From Aureimonas altamirensis (GTDB taxonomy: Bacteria; Pseudomonadota; Alphaproteobacteria; Rhizobiales; Rhizobiaceae): DNA of 64,000 bases. Location of the stretch: the NCBI RefSeq assembly GCF_023702225.1, contig NZ_JAMQCO010000007.1, forward strand, positions 62,001 through 126,000. Reading direction: 5' to 3'. The notes beneath the pieces were generated by a model. That model made no database searches. It was not told where the DNA came from and saw only the letters and a list, made by a program, of their open reading frames with translations. The number at the start of each line of letters is the position of its first letter. The stretch's first letter is position 1. A program made the position numbers and the translations under genes. Below, in pieces: positions 57,928 through 64,000 of the stretch.

Positions 57928-58038
57928 GTCACTGTGTTCAGAACACAGTGACCCGGAACCTCTATCTTGTGATCGATCACAAGATGCGCCGCGCACCGTT
58001 GAACAGCCCGGTCGTCACTATCCAATTTGGATAGTGAC
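57928..58038. repeat. Cluster of three perfect palindromes, two with shared arms and different cores
   Basis: In the 380-bp gap 57742-58121, with no gene. Palindrome 1, 57928-57952: 12-bp arms GTCACTGTGTTC / GAACACAGTGAC around A. Palindrome 2, 57964-57985: 22-bp perfect, ATCTTGTGATC-GATCACAAGAT. Palindrome 3, 58014-58038: GTCACTATCCAA / TTGGATAGTGAC around T. Palindromes 1 and 3 share the flank CGGTC, outer arm GTCACT and AGTGACCCGGA, but their inner 6-bp stems differ completely and still pair, so they covary. Function unknown. Confidence 0.8.
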
Positions 58039-58121
58039 CCGGAGCCCCGCACTTACACCACCAAACACGGCACCGAAGCCACGATGAACACAGCAAACAT
58101 TGGTCGCATCGTGGTGCGGGC

Positions 58122-59249
58122 TCAAGCTGCCCTGAGATCCCCGTCAGCCAGGATGGTGAAGCGCCGACCGTGCAGTTCGCCAGTATCATCGATAGCGTCT
58201 AGCCCGGCAGCTGTAGCAAGCTCCCCAAGACGTCGCTGCCCCCTAGCCTGCTCAGACGCATCGTTGCTTTCGATATCGATCGACATGGTTTCTAAGGCGC
58301 CATCGTCTCGGCGAAGGGAAAGCCTCAAGACCGTCGCGCGCCCTTCATCTGCAACCTCGCTCGCGACAACTTCCACTACGCGGGATGGATGGAAGGGAAG
58401 CCGCGTCGCAGGCGCCAGTATGGCGGGCGCAGCGGGACGATTACTGTTAGCGGCTGGAACTCGCGCCTTCGGAGCCTTCGCCTTGTAGCCTGCCGGAGGG
58501 TCGCACTCGAACTCTTCACGCTCGAGCCATTTCGCCAAGGTGTAGCGAGCAGCCTGTGGATTGCCCTGCTCTTCCCATCGCATCCGCCATGCGGTTGCCG
58601 CTTCGACGAGACGGGCCTGCATCTCGGCGTCTGGATTCAGGCTCTTGTAGGCTGCGCGTGCCTCGGCTTTCTTCTGCCGGTGGCCGTAGGCGATCCACAA
58701 CGACTCAAAACCTCCAGCCGAAACCGCGACCTCCGCCCCCACAGGGAAGGAGGGAAGCGGCGCCGTCGGCGCGGCTGGATCAAGATCTCTTTCCGTAAAC
58801 ACGGTTATTGTAACCGGTTTACGTAAGAGGGATTCGGTATCGTCAGCGATACCGCTAGAGCCCTTAGAGGTATTGCCTGCAATACCTCCTGCGGTATCGT
58901 CAGCAATACCGCTAGCTTCCACCGCCTCAGCGGTATCGTGGGCGATACCGCTAGACGTGAATGCGAAGTTTAGGCCGTACTCGGTTGGCCTGGTGCCAAG
59001 CCCTTCACGCACGATGAGGATGGCCTGTCTGTCCAGGAGGCGGCGCAGTGCCGCAATGATATTCGGCCGGGTTGCTTTGGTCGCGCGCTCGAGAAACCGC
59101 AGGCTCACGCGAGCGTTGCCATGCGCCTCCATGTATCGCTCGACGATTTCCGCGAAGATCTTATGGTCAAGCCGGGTGGACCACTCTGAGCGGATGAGCT
59201 CGACGACCAGGATGTGACGTGCGAGCAGACCGCCAGATTTAGCGGTCAT
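58122..59249 (-). CDS. Putative replication protein with N-terminal winged helix
   Basis: A 375-residue protein. The N-terminal 100 residues (LVVELIRSEWSTRLDHKIFAEIV, shown in part as LIRSEWSTRLDHKIF; ATKATRPNIIAALRRLLDR; ILIVREGLGTRPTEYGLN) resemble a replication-initiator-type winged helix. A middle stretch has four GIA(D/H/G)(D/N)T motifs, encoded by a DNA palindrome cluster at 58835-58952, and the C-terminal half may contact other replication proteins. The layout (DNA-binding N-terminus, palindromic repeats in the coding sequence, C-terminal partner domain) recalls phage lambda O. ATG 59249 has a GAGG site. Confidence 0.6.
   Translation of the reverse strand: MTAKSGGLLARHILVVELIRSEWSTRLDHKIFAEIVERYMEAHGNARVSLRFLERATKATRPNIIAALRRLLDRQAILIVREGLGTRPTEYGLNFAFTSSGIAHDTAEAVEASGIADDTAGGIAGNTSKGSSGIADDTESLLRKPVTITVFTERDLDPAAPTAPLPSFPVGAEVAVSAGGFESLWIAYGHRQKKAEARAAYKSLNPDAEMQARLVEAATAWRMRWEEQGNPQAARYTLAKWLEREEFECDPPAGYKAKAPKARVPAANSNRPAAPAILAPATRLPFHPSRVVEVVASEVADEGRATVLRLSLRRDDGALETMSIDIESNDASEQARGQRRLGELATAAGLDAIDDTGELHGRRFTILADGDLRAA
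58835..58952. repeat. Four palindromic repeats (iteron-like), candidate replication origin
   Basis: Four inverted repeats inside the replication gene. The first, 58835-58854, is CGGTATCG-TCAG-CGATACCG; the second, 58867-58888, is GAGGTATTGC-CT-GCAATACCTC; the third, 58891-58912, is like the first with one mismatch; the fourth, 58929-58952, is AGCGGTATCG-TGGG-CGATACCGCT. Centres are about 33, 24 and 39 bp apart. A moderately AT-rich stretch lies beside them at about 58800-58835. Each encodes a GIADDT-like hexapeptide. Pattern of lambda-O-type iterons. Confidence 0.75.
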
Positions 59250-59490
59250 TGTCGGCCTCATAGGCGGCAAGCGCGAGGCTAGTGAGGTGCTTGGACATCG
59301 CGACAGAGAACGTCGCCGTGCGGCGCTTCCCGGCTTGCGGTGCGAACAAGAAGTGAGAGCCGTCCGACATGCGGAGGAGGCGCAAAGCGTAAAGCCTAAC
59401 GTGGTCGTTCAGCTCGATGTCGACAGATGCTAGGCAGGTGTTTCCGTCCCGCTGGATCTCGTCCAGCCGGTGCGCGTAGAGAACTCGCAT
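59239..59490 (-). CDS. Small hypothetical protein, SpoVG-like pattern
   Basis: An 83-residue protein with VDIELNDHVRLYALRLLRMS and LFAPQAGKRRTATFSVAMS. The order beta-strand, beta-strand, Arg-rich loop is reminiscent of SpoVG-like nucleic-acid-binding proteins; this is weak. ATG 59490 has an AAGGAA site and its stop overlaps the replication gene start by 11 bp, so it is the first gene of the minus-strand block read from attR. Confidence 0.55.
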   Translation of the reverse strand: MRVLYAHRLDEIQRDGNTCLASVDIELNDHVRLYALRLLRMSDGSHFLFAPQAGKRRTATFSVAMSKHLTSLALAAYEADNDR

Positions 59491-59622
59491 GGCAGTTTCC
59501 TTGGGTTAGGTTTGGCGTGCCACGGCAACGATTGGCAACGATACGACGGAACAAACCGCGTTTCGTTGACGCAAACGATACCGATAAGCTGTTGAATCTG
59601 CTAGAATTTTGAGAAGGAATGG

Positions 59623-59671
59623 TCGTTCGGGACGAGGGGGTCGCAGGTTCGAATCCTGCCACTCCGACCAA
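59623..59671 (+). repeat. attR: 49-bp direct repeat of the tRNA-Pro 3' end
   Basis: Identical to 48986-49034. It has the tRNA anticodon-side, T-arm and CCA, but not the 5' half, so it is not a functional tRNA gene. It marks the right end of the element. Normal chromosomal genes resume with the LysR regulator. Confidence 0.93.
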
Positions 59672-59762
59672 ATTTCCCGCTGATCTCGCTACTGCTTTGA
59701 AAACGCCCTTCGGGGCGCCGAAAACACGAATGGCGAGACGGGTTCGGCGAACGGCGATTGCG

Positions 59763-60722
59763 TCAATTGCCTTCTATCGGGCCGCGCCGCCGCATGCCTT
59801 CTCCCGTATCGAGATCATCCGGTGTGCCCGCCATTGCTCCGCCGCGCATAGCGGCGGCCATGGCGTCAAGGAAGACCCGCACCTTCCGGGGCTGGTTGTG
59901 GCGGCTGGCGTAGAGGGCGACCACCGGCGCCGCGTCTTCGCTCCAACCGGGCAGCACCCGTTCCAGCCGGCCGCTCGCGAGATCGTCCCGAAGGTCGACG
60001 ATCGACCTCAGCGTGATTCCGTATCCGCCGAGACACCAGTCATGCAGGACGTCGCCGCTGTCCGCGCGCAGCCGCGGCTGCGCGGCGATCGTTGCAGAAC
60101 GACCGTCCGGGCTCGACAAGGTCCACGGGGCGATGCCGTCACCGTACCGCAGGAGCGCGTGGGCGGAGAGGTCTGTCGGCATAGCAGGCCGCCCATGGCG
60201 GTCGAGGTAGGCGGGAGAGGCAGCCAGCACACGATGATTGTCGGCGAGCTTGAGCATCGTCGCGCTTGCGTCCGCCAGTCCCCCGATCCGGACGGCCACG
60301 TCGACGGAGCCACCCACCACATCGACAAGCCGGTCGTCCAGCGACAGCAGAACGGCAAGTTGCGGATGGCGCTCCGTCAGAGCGCCCAGGACCGGCGCGA
60401 CATGGCGGCGACCGAAAGAGACCGGTGCCGAAACCCGAAGCGTGCCGACCGGCTCGTCCCGCCCGGTCGCCAACAGCGCTTCGCCCTGCGCGATCGCTTC
60501 CAGGGCGCGGTCCACCTCGACCAGCAGCCGCTCGCCCTCCTCGGTCGGTGACAGGCTGCGCGTCGTGCGGTTCACCAACCGCACGCCGACGCGCCTCTCG
60601 AGCGTCGCAAGCCGCTTGCTGACGACGGCAAGGGTCACACCAAGCACACGAGCAGCGCCGGTGAGCGAGCCGCTGACGAGCACCTGGCGGAAGGTGCGCA
60701 GTTCGTTCAGATCGCTCAGCAT
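59763..60722 (-). CDS. LysR family transcriptional regulator
   Basis: A 319-residue LTTR. HTH at the N-terminus: ELRTFRQVLVSGSLTGAARV then LGVTLAVVSKRLATLERRVG, and a substrate-binding domain with VGTLRVSAPVSFGRRHV. It is divergent from the SDR gene with 138 bp between, so it probably regulates it. The ligand is unknown. Confidence 0.9.
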   Translation of the reverse strand: MLSDLNELRTFRQVLVSGSLTGAARVLGVTLAVVSKRLATLERRVGVRLVNRTTRSLSPTEEGERLLVEVDRALEAIAQGEALLATGRDEPVGTLRVSAPVSFGRRHVAPVLGALTERHPQLAVLLSLDDRLVDVVGGSVDVAVRIGGLADASATMLKLADNHRVLAASPAYLDRHGRPAMPTDLSAHALLRYGDGIAPWTLSSPDGRSATIAAQPRLRADSGDVLHDWCLGGYGITLRSIVDLRDDLASGRLERVLPGWSEDAAPVVALYASRHNQPRKVRVFLDAMAAAMRGGAMAGTPDDLDTGEGMRRRGPIEGN

Positions 60723-60860
60723 GTCGCCCCGAAGTTGAGACTGTATCGGCCGTGCGCTCGATTATCACGTTTGGTGGCAAGTCGTATATCGGCAACACGA
60801 CAGCCGCGTGCGGGGATGCAACCGCGGCTTCCGGGTCCGAACCATCGAGGAGACAAGACC

Positions 60861-61523
60861 ATGACCATCGATCTTTCCCACGCCCGCGTGCTGGTCGTCG
60901 GCGCGTCCGGCGGCATCGGGGGCGCCACCGCCGATGCCTTCGCGGCCGCCGGTGGCACGGTCGAGCGACCCGGCCGCGGCACACTCGACATCACCGATGA
61001 CGCCTCGGTCGAGCGTTACTTCACGGACGCTGACCCGTTCGACCATGTCGTGGTCGCCGCCGCCCAGACCAGGGCCGGCCCGGTCGCCGGCCTCGCTCTG
61101 GCGGATGCACGCGACGCGATGAACTCGAAGTTCTTCGGAGCCTATCGTGTGGCAAAGGCAGCGCGCATTTACGATGGCGGTTCGCTGACATTCGTGTCGG
61201 GTTTCCTGTCCACGCGGCCAAGCGCAACGTCCGTGCTGCAAGGCGCGATCAACGCGGCGCTGGAATCCCTGACGCGTGGCCTGGCGTTGGAGCGTGCGCC
61301 GGTGCGCGTCAACGCCGTTTCGCCCGGGCTCATCGACACGAGGCTGTGGAGCGGCATGGCGGCCGCCGACCGGAACGCGATGTTCGACAAGGTCGCAGCC
61401 CACCTGCCGGCCCGCCGCGTCGGCCAGCCGGCCGATATCGCGCAAGCCATCCTCTTCGTCGCCACCAACCCATTCGCAACCGGATCCACCGTCACGGTTG
61501 ACGGCGGCGGCACCATCGCCTGA
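60861..61523 (+). CDS. SDR-family protein lacking the catalytic Tyr and Lys
   Basis: A 220-residue short-chain dehydrogenase-like protein. The nucleotide-binding motif VVGASGGIGGATADAF is near residue 12. The usual YxxxK reads QGAIN in VLQGAINAALESLTRGL, so Tyr and Lys are replaced by Gln and Asn. The catalytic-Ser strand (LTFVSGFLS) and a PGLIDT motif are kept. It could bind NAD(P) without oxidoreductase activity or use another mechanism. RBS GAGGAG before ATG 60861. Likely regulated by the divergent LysR protein. Confidence 0.85.
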   Translation: MTIDLSHARVLVVGASGGIGGATADAFAAAGGTVERPGRGTLDITDDASVERYFTDADPFDHVVVAAAQTRAGPVAGLALADARDAMNSKFFGAYRVAKAARIYDGGSLTFVSGFLSTRPSATSVLQGAINAALESLTRGLALERAPVRVNAVSPGLIDTRLWSGMAAADRNAMFDKVAAHLPARRVGQPADIAQAILFVATNPFATGSTVTVDGGGTIA

Positions 61524-61547
61524 TGCGTCGCAGCAGCGCCGGCTACC

Positions 61548-63968
61548 CTATTGCGGAAGCGCGTAGACGATGAGTTCGTCCCCCGGGGTCGTCTCGAAGC
61601 GGGCATGGCCGGTGGCGACGATCGCGACGTACTGGCGGCCTTCATGCATGTACGTCATCGCACCGGCCTGCGCGCCGGCCGGCAGGCGCGCCGACCATAG
61701 CATCCGGCCGGTTCGCGTTTCGTATGCGCGCAGGAAGTCGTCCTGCGCGGCGGCGATGAACGCCAGGCCGGATGCGGTCAGCACCGCGCCCCCAAGGTTC
61801 GGCGTGCCCATGGCCACGCGCAGGAACGTAGGGATGCCCAACGGACCCATGTCGTAGCCCGTGCCGAGCGGCTCGCTCCACAACAGCGCGCCGCTCGCAA
61901 GGTCGACGGCCCAGAGGAAGCCCCAGGGCGGCGCGATGCACGGCACGCCGAGAGGTGACAGCCAGACGGGACGATCGACGCCCCACGGGGCGCCCGCCTG
62001 TGGCGCCACGGCCTGGTCCGGCCGTCGGCCGCCATCGCCGATCGGCACCTCGTCGAAATCTTCGTTCCGGATCATCTCGACCCGGTTGGCAAGCCGGCTA
62101 TGGTTGCCGATGGCGATGCCGCGGCGCTCGTCCACCGCGATGCCGCCCCAGTTCGGCCCGCCGACCGTGCCCGGAAAGAGAAGCGTTCCCAGGCCCTCTT
62201 CCTCAGGCGGCGTATAGATGCCTTCGTAGCGCATACGATGATATTGTATCCGGCAAAGGGCGGCGTCGATCGGCGTCAGGCCGAAGGCATGGCGGGCATC
62301 GATGACTTCCGGATCCGGCCCGGACAGTCCGGCGAGGTTAGGATAGAACACCGACTGCGGCTGAACCGGTGAGAGTTGCTCGCCCTCGAGCGCGACCGTC
62401 GGAACCGGCTTGTAGTCCACCGGCCGCAACGGCTCGCCGGTCTCTGCGTCCAGCACGAACAGCGAACCCGTCTTGGTTGCCTGGATGACGGCGCGTCTGC
62501 GCGTACCGTCAACGTCTATATCCGCAACCACGGGCTGTGCGCCGATATCGTAGTCGAAACGGTCGTTCAGAACGGTCCGGAAGTGCCACCTTGTCTCGCC
62601 GGAGGCAAGATCGACGGCGACGACCGCCGATGCGTATTCGTCGTCCTCCGGATCGCGGTTGCCGCCCCAATGGTCGTTACCGGGGTTGCCTGTGCCGAGA
62701 AACACGAGACCGAGCCCTTCGTCCCCGGATATGACGTTCCAGACGTTCGGCGTGCCTTGCGGCCAGATCTCGCCCTCGGCCAGCGGCTGCATCGGCCGGT
62801 CGATCCGCTTTGCGTCCCACGCCCAGACCAGCGCGCCCGTCATGGCGTCGAAAGCGCGGACGACGCCGGACGGTGCATCGCGACGCTGGTTGTCCGAGAC
62901 CTGCTGCCCGACCAGCACGAGGTTTCCGACGACGGCGGGGCCCGAATTCGAAGAGGCGTGGCCGGGTTCCCGGATGTCCATTCCCTCGGTCAAATCGACG
63001 ACGCCTTGTGTCCCGAAACCGGGGCAAAGACTGCCCGAGCCGGCGTCCAGGGCCACGAGCCGCCCATCGGCAACGGCGACCAAGATGCGTCGCTGGCACG
63101 GCGCATCGCCGGGTCCGTTTGCGGGCAGGCCGTCCGATTCGAAAAAGGCGACCGCACGACAGGCGGCGCTGAACATCGATTCCATCGCACGCGGCTCAAC
63201 CTGCGGGTCGAAGCGCCAGCGCTCCTCGCCCGTCCCGGGGTCCAGCGCGAACACCTTGTTGCCGGGCGAGCACAGGAACAGCGTGTCGCCGACCTTCAGA
63301 GGCGTATTCTGCGACGAGTAGAAGACCCGATCATTCGGTTGCACATCCCCCGTGCTGAACCGCCATGCCTCCGCCAGGCCAGAGATGTTCTGTGGAGTGA
63401 TCTGCGAAATGTCCTGGTAGCGCCGACCTTCCGGCGTGCCGCCGAACGCGACCCAATCCGTATCGGCGGGAAACGGTATCGTCGCCTCGGCCGGCTGCTG
63501 CGGATCCACCGGCCGCTCCCAGAAGACGGCGACGAGCGCGGCAGCCGCCACTATGCCGCCGGCAAGAACGGACAGCACGGCTACCCTCGCACGGCCGGTT
63601 CCGGGGCCGCGACGCTCCATGGCGAAGGCAAGGAGCGACAGCGCCGCAAGCAGGACGACGAGGCCGGATCGCGCGGCAAGATCGACGAGCCATGCCGGCA
63701 TCCAGCCCTTGAGGCCGATCTCGGCAAGCGACCAGAGGATGGTGGCGGCGGCAGCGCCCACCATGATCGCCGTCGGAAGCCGTCTATGCCCGAGAAACGA
63801 CAGCAGGCCGGCCAGCGACAGGGCGAATCCGAGAAGGGCATAGAACCAGTTTCCGCCGAGCGCGATCAGCCACAGCCCGAGCCCCAGCGTCGGCAGGCCG
63901 ACCAGGAGAGCCGACGCTGCCACGACGAGGTAGAACACGCCCCACGCGGTCCGTGAATTGCTGGTCAT
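61548..63968 (-). CDS. gcd: Membrane-bound PQQ-dependent dehydrogenase, glucose/quinate/shikimate type
   Basis: An 806-residue quinoprotein. Five N-terminal transmembrane segments (residues about 8-150) are followed by the eight-bladed PQQ domain, beginning DTDWVAFGGTPEGRRYQDISQ (shown in part) and including TPLKVGDTLFLCSPGNKVFALD-type strands, GTGNPGNDHWGGNRD and ASGETRWHF. It oxidises an aldose or quinate in the periplasm and passes electrons to ubiquinone. Substrate is not fixed by the motifs seen. ATG 63968 has an AGGAGAA site. The upstream end lies at the window edge. Confidence 0.92.
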   Translation of the reverse strand: MTSNSRTAWGVFYLVVAASALLVGLPTLGLGLWLIALGGNWFYALLGFALSLAGLLSFLGHRRLPTAIMVGAAAATILWSLAEIGLKGWMPAWLVDLAARSGLVVLLAALSLLAFAMERRGPGTGRARVAVLSVLAGGIVAAAALVAVFWERPVDPQQPAEATIPFPADTDWVAFGGTPEGRRYQDISQITPQNISGLAEAWRFSTGDVQPNDRVFYSSQNTPLKVGDTLFLCSPGNKVFALDPGTGEERWRFDPQVEPRAMESMFSAACRAVAFFESDGLPANGPGDAPCQRRILVAVADGRLVALDAGSGSLCPGFGTQGVVDLTEGMDIREPGHASSNSGPAVVGNLVLVGQQVSDNQRRDAPSGVVRAFDAMTGALVWAWDAKRIDRPMQPLAEGEIWPQGTPNVWNVISGDEGLGLVFLGTGNPGNDHWGGNRDPEDDEYASAVVAVDLASGETRWHFRTVLNDRFDYDIGAQPVVADIDVDGTRRRAVIQATKTGSLFVLDAETGEPLRPVDYKPVPTVALEGEQLSPVQPQSVFYPNLAGLSGPDPEVIDARHAFGLTPIDAALCRIQYHRMRYEGIYTPPEEEGLGTLLFPGTVGGPNWGGIAVDERRGIAIGNHSRLANRVEMIRNEDFDEVPIGDGGRRPDQAVAPQAGAPWGVDRPVWLSPLGVPCIAPPWGFLWAVDLASGALLWSEPLGTGYDMGPLGIPTFLRVAMGTPNLGGAVLTASGLAFIAAAQDDFLRAYETRTGRMLWSARLPAGAQAGAMTYMHEGRQYVAIVATGHARFETTPGDELIVYALPQ

Positions 63969-64000
63969 CGAGTTCTCCTGGCCGACGCGTCGATCATCCT

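Larger units (their letters stand above)
48986..59671. mobile_element. 10.7-kb tRNA-Pro integrated phage satellite-like element
   Basis: Bounded by 49-bp direct repeats in tRNA-Pro. The gene order is integrase, excisionase-like, a hypothetical, a divergent control region, small DNA-binding proteins, a Cas2-fold protein, then a minus-strand block (read from attR inwards) of SpoVG-like, replication protein with palindromes, hypothetical, MerR-like regulator, HNH nuclease, prohead protease, capsid, small protein and tape-measure. There is no recognisable terminase, portal, tail-tube, baseplate or lysis gene. Size and composition fit a phage-inducible-island-like satellite or a prophage reduced by deletion. 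The tape measure is frameshifted. Confidence 0.8.

Noticed and set aside
58835-58952. CRISPR array
   Set aside because: The units are palindromes of 20-24 bp with irregular short spacing, in-frame in a coding gene, and without constant repeats or spacers of CRISPR length.
59623-59671. Second tRNA-Pro gene
   Set aside because: Only the 3' 48 bases are present; the D-arm and 5' acceptor strand are missing, so it is the attR copy and not a functional tRNA.

Overview
The window is GC-rich (roughly 65%) alphaproteobacterial chromosome, most likely order Hyphomicrobiales (Rhizobiales). The best marker is the lipid A very-long-chain fatty acid cluster at 8987-13770 (acpXL, two ketosynthases, a dehydrogenase, lpxXL). 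The miaA/serB, degP, hflC/hflK, folA and ilvB/ilvN/ilvC arrangements agree. An Aurantimonadaceae-like genus is possible, but I cannot prove it from sequence alone.

Layout. 1-8820: housekeeping genes (S24-like regulator, nuclease-like protein, class I lysyl-tRNA synthetase lysK, amino-acid binding protein, L,D-transpeptidase, EamA transporter, ArsC-like, DUF72 and YbaK proteins). 8987-13770: the acpXL-lpxXL operon, without the fabZ usually found in it, and with a first ketosynthase that has lost its active-site Cys. 13903-18422: receiver-domain protein, entericidin-like lipoprotein, YbhN-like membrane protein, DUF1194 protein, aldehyde dehydrogenase, tRNA-Lys. 18586-28956: one 3456-residue gene with 20 Ig-like repeats, three Fn3 modules, two CBM5/12-like modules and three GH18-like domains; the last GH18 domain has lost its catalytic motif. 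29134-42918: ilvC, tetR, pdxJ, RecD-like helicase, lysE, ilvN, ilvB with an attenuator leader peptide, miaA, serB, degP, hflC, hflK, folA and a lipoprotein.

42925-48442 is an IS-scarred island. Remnants of IS256, IS110, IS701 and IS3 transposases surround a Gtr-type glycosylation cassette (GtrA flippase, GtrB glycosyltransferase and a divergent polytopic third protein), which probably modifies O-antigen or another surface glycan.

48986-59671 is a 10.7-kb integrated element bounded by 49-bp direct repeats of the tRNA-Pro(CGG) 3' end. It carries an integrase, a divergent control region with paired operators, small DNA-binding proteins, a Cas2-fold (SinR-like) protein, HNH nuclease, prohead protease, HK97-type capsid, a frameshifted tape-measure gene and a putative replication protein. 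I see no terminase, portal, tail-tube or lysis gene, so it is a phage satellite or a heavily deleted prophage. It holds the two most unusual signals in the window. One is a cluster of four palindromic repeats inside the replication gene, resembling a lambda-O-type origin. The other is an intergenic set of perfect palindromes in which two copies share outer arms but have different, fully compensated inner stems.

59763-63968: a LysR regulator divergent from an SDR-like protein that lacks the catalytic Tyr and Lys, then a membrane-bound PQQ glucose-type dehydrogenase.
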